A stretch of 35,056 bases of DNA from the NCBI GenBank assembly GCA_964566025.1, contig CAZMHF010000019.1, forward strand, positions 1 to 35,056, given 5' to 3'. Source of the DNA: RGIG8306 sp964566025. GTDB taxonomy: Bacteria; Bacillota; Clostridia; Lachnospirales; Lachnospiraceae. The notes under the pieces are model-generated. The model ran no database searches, was not told the origin of the DNA, and saw only the letters and a list, made by a program, of their open reading frames with translations. Shown here one piece after another: positions 24,946-33,436 of this stretch (the first letter of the stretch is position 1; each line of letters opens with the position of its first letter). Made by a program: the position numbers and the translations under genes.

Positions 24946-26223
24946 TTATTCATTTTCAAACTGCATATCCTTTAAAACATCACAATAATCAAATGTTGCG
25001 AAGTAATCCTTTGGTGTTTCTGCTCTTCGAATTAATTCAACACTTCCATCTGGCTTTAACATCAATTCTGCACTTTTTAATTTTCCATTATAATTATAGC
25101 CCATCGAAAAACCATGTGCGCCTGTATCATGTATCACAAGCAAATCTCCGATATCAACCTTTGGTAAGTAGCGATCAATAGCAAACTTGTCATTGTTCTC
25201 ACACAATGAACCCGTTACATCATATTTGTGATCGCAAGGCTCATTTTCCTTGCCCATAACAGTAATGTGATGATATGAACCATACATTGCTGGTCTCATC
25301 AAGTTGACAGCACAAGCATCACAGCCAATGTACTCTTTCCATATATGCTTTTCATGAATAACTTTTGTTACAAGGCAACCATATGGTGCCAACATAAAAC
25401 GTCCTAATTCCGTAAAAAGCGCTACATCGCCAAGTCCCGCTGGAACCAAAATTTCATCAAATACTTCATGTACCCTTGCACCAATAACAGCTATATCATT
25501 TGGTTTTTGATCTGGATGATAGGCTACGCCAATACCGCCCGATAAATTGATAAAGGATAAGTTTACACCCGTTTGTTCTTTAATCTGAACGGCTACATCA
25601 AATAATGTACGCGCAAGTGTTGGGTAATAATCGTTTGTAACGGTATTTGATGCTAAGAATGCATGTATTCCGAATTTCTTAACGCCTTTTTCTTTTAATA
25701 TCTTAAATGCCTCTAAAAGCTGATCTGGTGTCATTCCATATTTTGCATCCCCTGGATTATCCATTACTTTTGTAGAAATAGAAAATGTTCCACCTGGATT
25801 GTATCGACAACAAATCGTCTCTGGAATTCCCGCTGCCTTTTCTAAAAAATCAATATGTGTAAAATCATCAAGATTAATAATGGCACCAATCTTCTTTGCG
25901 TAGACAAACTCCTCTGCTGGCGTTACATTTGACGAGAATTTAATATCCTCCCCTTCAAAATCTAAAGCCTTTGCAAGCATCAACTCTGTCATAGATGAGC
26001 AATCTACACCACAACCGCACTCTTTTAGTACCTTCAAAATAAATGGGTTTGGTGTCGCTTTTACGGCAAAATATTCTTTAAATCCTTTGTTCCACGAAAA
26101 TGCCGCTTGCAATTTTTTGGCGTTTTCACGAATTCCCTTTTCATCATACAAATGAAATGGTGTTGGATAGGTTTTTACGATTTCCTCTAACTGTTCTTTT
26201 GTCACAAATGGTGTTTTCTTCAT
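24946..26223 (-). CDS. lysA: Diaminopimelate decarboxylase
   Basis: Fold-type III PLP enzyme of 425 residues that makes lysine from meso-diaminopimelate. The PLP lysine is K55 in EYFAVKATPNP. HAFLASN replaces the common HIGS(Q/N) motif. LSGGIGVAY binds the PLP phosphate, ELGRFM contributes substrate contacts, and GSLCENNDKFA is the partner-subunit cysteine motif. The spacing of these motifs is that of LysA rather than ornithine or arginine decarboxylases, although the unusual HAFLASN leaves some room for a relative such as carboxynorspermidine decarboxylase. AGGAGG precedes the ATG, and it follows the rhomboid-like gene by 10 bases. Confidence 0.82.
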   Translation of the reverse strand: MKKTPFVTKEQLEEIVKTYPTPFHLYDEKGIRENAKKLQAAFSWNKGFKEYFAVKATPNPFILKVLKECGCGVDCSSMTELMLAKALDFEGEDIKFSSNVTPAEEFVYAKKIGAIINLDDFTHIDFLEKAAGIPETICCRYNPGGTFSISTKVMDNPGDAKYGMTPDQLLEAFKILKEKGVKKFGIHAFLASNTVTNDYYPTLARTLFDVAVQIKEQTGVNLSFINLSGGIGVAYHPDQKPNDIAVIGARVHEVFDEILVPAGLGDVALFTELGRFMLAPYGCLVTKVIHEKHIWKEYIGCDACAVNLMRPAMYGSYHHITVMGKENEPCDHKYDVTGSLCENNDKFAIDRYLPKVDIGDLLVIHDTGAHGFSMGYNYNGKLKSAELMLKPDGSVELIRRAETPKDYFATFDYCDVLKDMQFENE

Positions 26224-26233
26224 ACCGAACCTC

Positions 26234-27064
26234 CTATTGATCGTTTTTTTCTTTTACAACATGAATATGTGTATATAAATGCTCTTCACAATATTCGTAA
26301 TTCCCCTCGCATTTTGAACAAAAACGGAAAAATGAATTCTCATCTGTTTTTTCTGTTTTTCCACATACCGCACAACAATGGCGATTTGTCTTTTGTTGCA
26401 TCGCTGGTTTTACTACCTTTTGAAAATCTCTTCTGCGCTTTACCTCTTTTGGTGCATAGCGTCGTAGATTTCTTGTCATAAGGAAATAAATAATGAAATT
26501 TAAAAATGATACGCCAATGGCAATACGCATTGCCAATGTACCGCCTACAAACAGAGCAACATATCCTATCACTTCGATAATCCCAATCCACTTTGCCTTA
26601 ATCGGAATAATAAAAAACAGATAGAATAATAGGTTTGGATAAGTAGCTGAAAAGGCTAATAAAATTGATGCATTTAGAAAGTCTGGACTTAGTAAAACAA
26701 CTGTATCTGCAATAAAGTAAGCGAGAAATGCCGCGATAATGTGAAGCAAAATCCCACCAAAAACGTATACATTCATTCTAAACGAACCCCATGCTCGCTC
26801 AAGCTGTGTACCGATAATATAGTATACATAACAAAGCAAGAACGTCCCAAATATATCCGAGTTCACGCCAAGCATAAACGTAACAACTCTCCAAATCTGT
26901 CCTTCCAAAATCTTAGGAACGTTTAATGACAAATATTCCCCATAAAACATCGGATTCATCAAATTAACAGCCAGTCCCAAGGCGTACAATCCGATGATAT
27001 AAAACATCAAATTACGAATTGCATAACGACCCAATTTTCTCTCCATTTTTTCGAAAAAATGCAT
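26234..27064 (-). CDS. Rhomboid-like membrane protein with a C-terminal zinc ribbon
   Basis: A 276-residue protein with about six hydrophobic helices (residues 15-205) followed by a cytoplasmic basic stretch and a Cys-rich tail (CAVCGKTEK... and FCSKCEGNYEYC with histidines). The first half follows the rhomboid fold: GQIWRVVTFM and YIIGTQLERAWGSFRMNVY are typical of rhomboid L1 and helix 2 regions. The catalytic GxSG is replaced by LNASILLAF and I see no matching histidine dyad, so it is probably an inactive rhomboid relative. It is co-transcribed with lysA from a perfect consensus promoter; function unknown. Confidence 0.7.
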   Translation of the reverse strand: MHFFEKMERKLGRYAIRNLMFYIIGLYALGLAVNLMNPMFYGEYLSLNVPKILEGQIWRVVTFMLGVNSDIFGTFLLCYVYYIIGTQLERAWGSFRMNVYVFGGILLHIIAAFLAYFIADTVVLLSPDFLNASILLAFSATYPNLLFYLFFIIPIKAKWIGIIEVIGYVALFVGGTLAMRIAIGVSFLNFIIYFLMTRNLRRYAPKEVKRRRDFQKVVKPAMQQKTNRHCCAVCGKTEKTDENSFFRFCSKCEGNYEYCEEHLYTHIHVVKEKNDQ

Positions 27065-27093
27065 GCTTGTTCTCCAATCTCAAACCATTTTTA

Positions 27094-27122
27094 ATTATAG
27101 AAGTGTATTCTTTATTTGTCAA
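27094..27122 (-). promoter_or_regulatory. Promoter of the rhomboid-like/lysA unit
   Basis: Minus-strand TTGACA (27122-27117) and TATAAT (27099-27094) with a 17-base spacer, a full sigma-A consensus. Strong constitutive transcription is expected unless something represses it. Confidence 0.88.
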
Positions 27123-27170
27123 CAATGTGACAATCGCGTTTTTTTAATAGTCATTTGATAGTCATAAAAA

Positions 27171-27209
27171 AAGTGAAGGCATCGCAACCACCGTTACTCG
27201 CCTTCACTT
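27171..27209 (-). terminator. Terminator after the SDR gene
   Basis: A 10-bp stem, AAGTGAAGGC/GCCTTCACTT, with a 19-base loop. It is followed on the minus strand by a run of seven T, about 80 bases after the SDR stop. Confidence 0.8.
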
Positions 27210-27286
27210 ACTATACCAAATTCAACACATAGTATCAAGCAGACACTCGCCAAATCTGCTTCTAAATCAAAGATTTTATCAAATGT

Positions 27287-28015
27287 TTATCTTTGTGCCA
27301 TCTCAATGGCTTCCTCAAGTGTTAAGCCTGTAAACTCTTGTGCGTGGAATGTTCGTCCACTTTTTTTATCATCAACAAATGCACCGACAACCATTCCTGG
27401 AAAAGCACTTTCTACTGAATTTGGTGCATGTGGCCCACCAAGGTCTGTACGGCACCAGCCTGGATCTGCCAAGCTAATGATTATGTCCGTTCCTTCAACA
27501 ACCGTACCTAAATCCGTTGTAAATTTATCAAGTGCCGCCTTGCTCGCTGAATAACCAGCTTGTTGTGGCTCATTTTGGATACCACTTGTTGTGTTAATAA
27601 TTCTTCCAAAACCTCGCTCTATCATCTTTGGCATAAAATGATAACAAATTTTAGCTACGGCAATTGTATTGATCAAAAAGCTTTGTGTGAAATCTTCATC
27701 TGGTGTTTTAAAATAATCCACTCGATAAGCGATTTGTACGGCGGCATCATTGAACACAATTTCTACTTTCATGCCTTGCGCATCAATTTCTTGAAGCATC
27801 GTATCTACTTGAGCAAGCTCTGATAATTCACACGCCACGCTAAATGTTTTTACGCCTAGTGCTTCTATTTCCGACTTTACGGCTTCTGTATTCTTCAATG
27901 AACGGCTATGCAAAATAATATTGGCTCCTTGTTTTGCTAATAGCAATGCGATTTCTTTTCCAATTCCTCTACTTGCTCCTGTTACAAGAGCCCATTTTCC
28001 TTTTATACTTATCAT
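27287..28015 (-). CDS. Short-chain dehydrogenase/reductase
   Basis: A classical SDR of 242 residues using NAD(P)H. The dinucleotide motif TGASRGIG is at 12-19, FNDAA replaces the NNAG motif at 89-93, and the catalytic residues N116, S144, Y155 and K159 are all present. After the active site PGWCRTDLGGPHAP resembles SDRs that act on small carbonyl compounds. The substrate cannot be read from the sequence. It is divergent from an AraC regulator with mirrored candidate operators between them, so it is probably that regulator's target. AAGGA lies eight bases before the ATG. Confidence 0.85.
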   Translation of the reverse strand: MISIKGKWALVTGASRGIGKEIALLLAKQGANIILHSRSLKNTEAVKSEIEALGVKTFSVACELSELAQVDTMLQEIDAQGMKVEIVFNDAAVQIAYRVDYFKTPDEDFTQSFLINTIAVAKICYHFMPKMIERGFGRIINTTSGIQNEPQQAGYSASKAALDKFTTDLGTVVEGTDIIISLADPGWCRTDLGGPHAPNSVESAFPGMVVGAFVDDKKSGRTFHAQEFTGLTLEEAIEMAQR

Positions 28016-28034
28016 CTCTAACGTCCTTTCTTTC

Positions 28035-28117
28035 TATGTTCATATGTTTATAGTGTATTAGTAATTGACATTTCTGTCAATCATATGATATTCTTATTAT
28101 ATAAATATTTGAACATA
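28035..28117. promoter_or_regulatory. Divergent SDR/araC promoter region with mirrored operators
   Basis: The dyad ATTGACA-TTTC-TGTCAAT (28064-28081) supplies a -35 box to each side. Minus: TTGACA, 17 bases, TACACT (28057-28052). Plus: TTGACA, 18 bases, TATTCT (28089-28094). A 10-base motif, TATGAACATA on minus (28044-28035) and TTTGAACATA on plus (28108-28117), lies just beyond each promoter in mirror orientation. These are candidate sites for the AraC protein. Confidence 0.6.
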
Positions 28118-28141
28118 AAATTGTTCTTCGAAAGGAGCCTT

Positions 28142-28972
28142 ATGAAATCAGAAGTCATTTTCCCAAATACCGAGAAAATTTCCCTTCCATTTTACATATC
28201 CGCCATTGGTACAGCACAGTATCAGTGCAAAATCAAACGCCCAAATGGAGCTCCTTTCCCGCAAATCATTATAGGTTATGAAGGACTTGGCGAGCTTATG
28301 ATTGACGATACCACGCATACGATTTCTCAAAATACATTTATCTATATACCGCCAAATATCCCTCATTCCTACCAATCCACATCTGGCAAGGAACACGATT
28401 GGAAAACAAGTTGGCTTTGTTTTGATGGCACATGCGCCATACAGATTCTAAACGACTTACAGCTAACTACGCCTCAAATTATTCAGCCAACCGATACCGC
28501 AAAATTTGATGTGCTCCTAAAAAACATATTGACGACACTCAAAAATGACAAGGCCTATGGAAATCAAAAATCATCTGTTTTTTTGTATGACTTCCTTATT
28601 GAATTCAAACGAGTTCTGTTGGAATTAAAGGAACCGCAAATGAAGCGAATTCCTTATCTCGAGCCTGTTTTGAATTATATTGATGAGCATATTGATGAGT
28701 CAATTACCTTAAGCACGCTATCCGATTTAATTCATATAACCCCTCAACATTTATGTCGTATTTTCAAAGATATTTTGAAGGTTCGTCCTTTTACGTATAT
28801 TCAAAAGAGACGCATACAATTATCGAAAAAATATTTATCCGACCTCAATTTGAAAATTGCCGATATTGCTTCTCTTGTCGGTTTCCAAGATAGTAGTTAC
28901 TATTGTTTAATATTCAAGAAATTTGAAGGCGTTACCCCTTCTGAATTTCGCTTAGTAAACTTCTCTTCTTAG
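28142..28972 (+). CDS. AraC-family transcriptional regulator
   Basis: A 276-residue regulator with an N-terminal cupin-type sensor domain (about 1-150; IIIGYEGLGELMIDDTTHTI then FIYIPPNIPHSYQ, the usual sugar-sensor pattern) and a C-terminal pair of helix-turn-helix motifs (about 175-276; ITLSTLSDLIHITPQHLCRI and KIADIASLVGFQDSSYYCLI ending in FEGVTPSEFR). The effector is unknown; cupin AraC proteins often sense sugars. I choose the ATG at 28142 after AAAGGAGCC; an upstream in-frame start would add 19 hydrophobic residues with no ribosome-binding site. It is divergent from the SDR gene. Confidence 0.88.
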   Translation: MKSEVIFPNTEKISLPFYISAIGTAQYQCKIKRPNGAPFPQIIIGYEGLGELMIDDTTHTISQNTFIYIPPNIPHSYQSTSGKEHDWKTSWLCFDGTCAIQILNDLQLTTPQIIQPTDTAKFDVLLKNILTTLKNDKAYGNQKSSVFLYDFLIEFKRVLLELKEPQMKRIPYLEPVLNYIDEHIDESITLSTLSDLIHITPQHLCRIFKDILKVRPFTYIQKRRIQLSKKYLSDLNLKIADIASLVGFQDSSYYCLIFKKFEGVTPSEFRLVNFSS

Positions 28973-28990
28973 ACTTTTTTCCGATTCTCA

Positions 28991-29051
28991 TTGATTTTCA
29001 TTTTTAAAACTTCTATAATAGAGCAATTGGACAATACTTTAGTCTAATTGC
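28991..29051 (+). promoter_or_regulatory. Activase promoter and 5' hairpin next to the ribosome-binding site
   Basis: TTGATT (28991-28996), a 17-base spacer and consensus TATAAT (29014-29019). The start site falls near 29026, at a 10-bp inverted repeat GCAATTGGAC/GTCTAATTGC (29023-29032 and 29042-29051, one G-U pair as RNA, nine-base loop) that ends one or two bases before the AAGGAGGA site. It may be an operator, a stabilising 5' hairpin or a translational control element. Confidence 0.7.
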
Positions 29052-29065
29052 AAGGAGGATTGTAC

Positions 29066-32000
29066 GTGCAAACATTTACTTCACGCCCTTTTTATTTGCT
29101 TGGCGTAGATATTGGTTCTACTACCGTTAAAACCGTCATTTTAAATAATGATTACGATATATTGTTTTCTGCCTACGAGCGACATTTTGCAAACATCCAA
29201 GAAACGTTTGCTAGTTTACTGATACAAGCACAAGAAAAACTTGGTCCTATGAATTTATCACCCGTTATTACAGGTTCGGGTGGTCTTACCCTTTCAAAAG
29301 CTATCAATGCCCCTTTCGTTCAAGAGGTTATTGCTGTTTCCAATTCACTTACGGATTTCGCCCCACAAACAGATGTTGCAATTGAACTAGGTGGCGAGGA
29401 TGCCAAAATCATTTATTTCACAAATGGTATTGAGCAGCGCATGAATGGAATTTGTGCTGGTGGTACAGGCTCCTTCATCGACCAAATTGCTTCCTTACTT
29501 CAAACAGATGCGACTGGCCTAAATGAATATGCCAAAACCTACGACACCATTTATCCGATTGCTGCCCGCTGTGGAGTTTTTGCAAAATCGGATATTCAGC
29601 CATTAATTAATGAAGGCGCCTCCAAAGAAAATCTTTCTGCTTCCGTTTTTCAAGCGGTTGTTAATCAAACGATTTCAGGATTAGCATGTGGAAAGCCTAT
29701 TCGTGGAAACGTCGCTTTTTTAGGTGGCCCGCTTCATTTTCTCTCAGAGCTACAAAATGCCTTTATACGAACATTGCATTTAACAGATGAGCAAATTATA
29801 GCACCAGAGCATTCTCATTTATTTGCAGCATTAGGTGCGGCAATGAGTTCCGAAAAAGAACCCATTATGACAAGTGAGGAGCTAATTGAATTGCTTCAAA
29901 AAGGTATTGTGCTTGATCAAGAAATCAAACGCTTGGATCCACTATTTAAGACCGAAGAAGCTTATGAAGCATTTCGTCTTCGTCACAGTACACACTATGT
30001 AAAACGCAAACTTTTAGAAGATTATGAGGGACTTTGTTTTTTAGGCATTGATGCTGGTTCTACCACAACAAAGGTTGCTCTTGTAAGCGAAGATGGTTCG
30101 TTGCTCTATTCTTTTTATAGCAACAATGATGGCGATCCACTTGCCACGACCATTCGTGCCATAAAGGAAATCAAATCAGCCATTCCTTCAACCGCTCGCA
30201 TTGCCTACTCTTGTTCGACAGGTTATGGAGAAGCGCTTATTAAAGCCGCTCTTATGTTAGATGAGGGGGAAGTCGAAACGGTTGCGCATTACTATGCGGC
30301 TGCCTTTTTCCAACCCGAGGTCGATTGTATCCTCGATATTGGTGGCCAAGATATGAAATGCATTAAAATCAAAAACAATACAGTCAATAATGTTCTTCTT
30401 AACGAAGCTTGTTCATCAGGTTGTGGATCGTTTATCGAAACTTTTGCGAAGTCTCTTAATTTTTCTGTTGAGGGCTTTGCCAAAACAGCGCTTTTTGCTA
30501 AACATCCTATTGATCTTGGAACACGTTGTACCGTTTTTATGAATTCAAATGTAAAACAAGCTCAAAAAGAGGGCGCTGATGCTTCTGATATATCGGCTGG
30601 TCTAGCGTATTCTGTTATTAAAAATGCCCTTTACAAAGTAATCAAAATAACCGATGCGCGTGATTTAGGAAATCATGTTGTCGTACAAGGTGGCACATTT
30701 TACAATGATGCCGTTCTTCGTAGTTTTGAAAAAATTGCTGGATGCAAGGCCATCCGACCAGATATCGCAGGTATTATGGGGGCATTCGGTGCTGCATTAA
30801 TTGCAAAGGAGCGCTATGAATTCGCGTTACGCTCTGCAAAAAACAACAATGAAGAAACTCTCACTTCTAGCATGCTCTCACTTCAGGATATCGTTGATTT
30901 AGACTATTCAACATCTTCTACGCATTGTAGAAAATGCACCAATACATGCCGTCTTACCATTAATACATTCAGCGGCAATCGTCGCTTTATTAGTGGAAAC
31001 CGTTGCGAAAAGGGAGCAGGAAGCGAAAAAACGCATGCCGACATCCCAAACCTTTTTGACTACAAGATGAAGCGTCTTTTTGATTATGAACCATTATCAG
31101 AAGAGGCCGCATCTCGTGGAACAATTGGTATACCACGCGTATTAAATATGTATGAAAACTATCCCTTCTGGGCAACCTTTTTTAAGGAACTTGGTTTTAG
31201 GACGATTCTTTCACCTAGCTCAACACGCAAAATTTATGAATTAGGCATCGAATCTATCCCTAGCGAATCCGAATGCTATCCAGCCAAGCTTGTACACGGA
31301 CATATTGAATGGCTTATACAAAATGGCGTAAAAACGATTTTTTATCCATGTATTCCTTACGAGCGAAATGAAACACCAGAGGCTCAAAACCACTTTAATT
31401 GTCCAATGGTTACTTCTTATGCTGAAAACATCAAAAATAACCTTGAAACATTGCATGAGAAAAACATTACTTTATTGATGCCGTTCATGTCATTTACAAA
31501 CGAAGAAATTTTAACAAAAGAATTGGTTAAGGTTATTCACAAGACCTTTGATATACCCGAAAACGAAATCGCTATTGCCTCCAAAAAAGGCTATGCCGAA
31601 ATGCTTCAAGCAAGGCGTGATACCGAACTAGAGGGCGAGCGCGCCATTAAGTATATTGACGACCACAAAATCCGAGGCATTGTGTTGGCTGGAAGGCCAT
31701 ATCATATTGATCCCGAGGTACATCATGGCATCTCTGATTTGATTAATTCTTACGGTATTGCTGTTTTAACGGAGGATTCCATTTCCCACTTAGCAAATAC
31801 GGATCGCCCACTTATGATTATGGATCAATGGATGTATCATTCACGCCTTTATCGTGCAGCGACATATGTTCGTACAAATGAGCGACTTGATTTAATCCAG
31901 CTAAATTCATTTGGTTGTGGACTTGATGCCGTTACTTGTGAAACGGTAAATGATATTTTGACGAAAGCAGGAAAGCTATATACCATTTTAAAAATTGATG

Positions 32001-33343
32001 AGGTAAACAATCTTGGGGGTGCACGCATTCGTATTCGCTCTCTTATTGCAGCACTTCGTATTCGTGATTTGCTCACCACAGAGAAACCGCCTATCGTTTC
32101 TTCTGCTTACAAACGTGCTATTTTCACAAAAGAAATGAAAAAGGACTATACCATTTTAGCACCACAAATGTCACCTATCCATTTTGATTTCTTAGAGGTT
32201 GCACTGCGTCGTTATGGCTACCGCGTTGTCATGATGTCCGAAAGCAAAAACGTGGCAGATATTGGTCTGAAATATGTTAATAATGACGCTTGTTACCCAT
32301 CTCTGCTTGTTGTAGGTCAGATTATGGAGGCAATCTTATCTGGCGAATACGATTTAAGCAAGACAGCCGTCTTTATGACGCAAACGGGTGGAGGGTGCCG
32401 CGCCTCGAATTACGTTGGTTTTATCCGACGTGCATTAGAAAAAGCTAACCTTTCACACATCCCTGTTATTTCCGTAAATACTAGCTCAATTGAATCAAAT
32501 CCTGGTTTCAAATTCACACCAGCTTCAACTGTTGCCGCTATGCAAAGCTTGATTTACGGCGATGTCTTTATGCGTGTGTTATATCGAACCAGACCATATG
32601 AAGCCGTCAAAGGCTCTGCAAATGCTCTTTATGAAAAATGGAAAACCATTATCCTCGAGTCCTTTAAGCCTGGTAACTCCTTGCATTTTGCAAAAACGGT
32701 GCGCGCAATCATTCGTGATTTTGATGAACTTCCATTGCTAGACATACAAAAGCCACGTGTAGGAATTGTTGGCGAAATTCTTGTTAAATTCTTGCCCGCT
32801 GCCAATAACCACGTTGTTGATTTATTAGAAGCGGAAGGCGCTGAAGCCGTTATGCCCGATTTGATGGACTTTTTCCAATATTGCTTCTACAATCAAAACT
32901 TTAAGGCTGAGCATCTTGGCACTTCAAAGAAAACAGCATTCGTCTCTAATTTAGGTATTAAATTCTTAGATTATTTGCGACGTGTACCAAATAAGGAATT
33001 TGCTAAAAGCAAACGTTTTGCACCACCTGTCAAAATTGATAAGTTAGCGAAGATGACCGAACCTATCGTTTCGCTTGGCAATCAAACGGGCGAAGGCTGG
33101 TTTTTAACAGCCGAAATGCTTGAACTAATTCACAGCGGTGTTAACAACATTATTTGTGCACAACCATTTGCCTGCCTTCCAAACCACATTGTTGGTAAGG
33201 GTGTTATCAAAGAGCTCCGCAAGCAATACCCTCTTGCCAATATCACGGCAATTGACTATGATCCAGGCGCTAGTGAAGTAAATCAATTAAATCGAATTAA
33301 GCTTATGCTTTCCGTAGCGAATAAAAATCTCTCCGAGATATAG
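29066..33343 (+). CDS. Giant BadF/HgdC-type ATPase activase with DUF2229-type reductase region
   Basis: A 1425-residue protein related to activators of 2-hydroxyacyl-CoA dehydratases, which use ATP to push electrons to very low potential. It has two ASKHA ATPase domains. The first starts with GVDIGSTTVK at 13 and has C130 in ICAGGTGSF. The second starts with GIDAGSTTTK at 327 and has C449 and C453 in ACSSGCGSF. These cysteines match the position that holds the bridging [4Fe-4S] cluster in HgdC. A cysteine set C621, C624, C628 and C647 follows, then a long DUF2229/HgdB-like region with further conserved cysteines (SECYPAKLVHG, YPCIPYE, NDACYPSLL, GGGCRASN, FACLPNHIVGKG). I start at GTG 29066, after AAGGAGGA; an upstream TTG overlaps that site. 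No dehydratase subunits are adjacent. The substrate is unknown. Confidence 0.85.
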   Translation: MQTFTSRPFYLLGVDIGSTTVKTVILNNDYDILFSAYERHFANIQETFASLLIQAQEKLGPMNLSPVITGSGGLTLSKAINAPFVQEVIAVSNSLTDFAPQTDVAIELGGEDAKIIYFTNGIEQRMNGICAGGTGSFIDQIASLLQTDATGLNEYAKTYDTIYPIAARCGVFAKSDIQPLINEGASKENLSASVFQAVVNQTISGLACGKPIRGNVAFLGGPLHFLSELQNAFIRTLHLTDEQIIAPEHSHLFAALGAAMSSEKEPIMTSEELIELLQKGIVLDQEIKRLDPLFKTEEAYEAFRLRHSTHYVKRKLLEDYEGLCFLGIDAGSTTTKVALVSEDGSLLYSFYSNNDGDPLATTIRAIKEIKSAIPSTARIAYSCSTGYGEALIKAALMLDEGEVETVAHYYAAAFFQPEVDCILDIGGQDMKCIKIKNNTVNNVLLNEACSSGCGSFIETFAKSLNFSVEGFAKTALFAKHPIDLGTRCTVFMNSNVKQAQKEGADASDISAGLAYSVIKNALYKVIKITDARDLGNHVVVQGGTFYNDAVLRSFEKIAGCKAIRPDIAGIMGAFGAALIAKERYEFALRSAKNNNEETLTSSMLSLQDIVDLDYSTSSTHCRKCTNTCRLTINTFSGNRRFISGNRCEKGAGSEKTHADIPNLFDYKMKRLFDYEPLSEEAASRGTIGIPRVLNMYENYPFWATFFKELGFRTILSPSSTRKIYELGIESIPSESECYPAKLVHGHIEWLIQNGVKTIFYPCIPYERNETPEAQNHFNCPMVTSYAENIKNNLETLHEKNITLLMPFMSFTNEEILTKELVKVIHKTFDIPENEIAIASKKGYAEMLQARRDTELEGERAIKYIDDHKIRGIVLAGRPYHIDPEVHHGISDLINSYGIAVLTEDSISHLANTDRPLMIMDQWMYHSRLYRAATYVRTNERLDLIQLNSFGCGLDAVTCETVNDILTKAGKLYTILKIDEVNNLGGARIRIRSLIAALRIRDLLTTEKPPIVSSAYKRAIFTKEMKKDYTILAPQMSPIHFDFLEVALRRYGYRVVMMSESKNVADIGLKYVNNDACYPSLLVVGQIMEAILSGEYDLSKTAVFMTQTGGGCRASNYVGFIRRALEKANLSHIPVISVNTSSIESNPGFKFTPASTVAAMQSLIYGDVFMRVLYRTRPYEAVKGSANALYEKWKTIILESFKPGNSLHFAKTVRAIIRDFDELPLLDIQKPRVGIVGEILVKFLPAANNHVVDLLEAEGAEAVMPDLMDFFQYCFYNQNFKAEHLGTSKKTAFVSNLGIKFLDYLRRVPNKEFAKSKRFAPPVKIDKLAKMTEPIVSLGNQTGEGWFLTAEMLELIHSGVNNIICAQPFACLPNHIVGKGVIKELRKQYPLANITAIDYDPGASEVNQLNRIKLMLSVANKNLSEI

Positions 33344-33381
33344 TTTTGGAAATTTGTATTTTGAAAATGGCATTTCTAATT

Positions 33382-33421
33382 AAAAAGCACGATACCTGTT
33401 AATATGGTATCGTGCTTTTTT
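33382..33421. terminator. Bidirectional terminator between the activase and glgP
   Basis: The stem AAAAAGCACGATACC/GGTATCGTGC plus TTTTTT (33382-33421, nine-base loop) has A-runs before and T-runs after, so it works for both convergent genes. Confidence 0.9.
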
Positions 33422-33436
33422 AATGATTATTTACGC

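Noticed and set aside
29048..29065. TTG start for the giant activase
   Set aside because: The codons after it encode the AAGGAGGA ribosome-binding site itself; the GTG at 29066 is correctly spaced.
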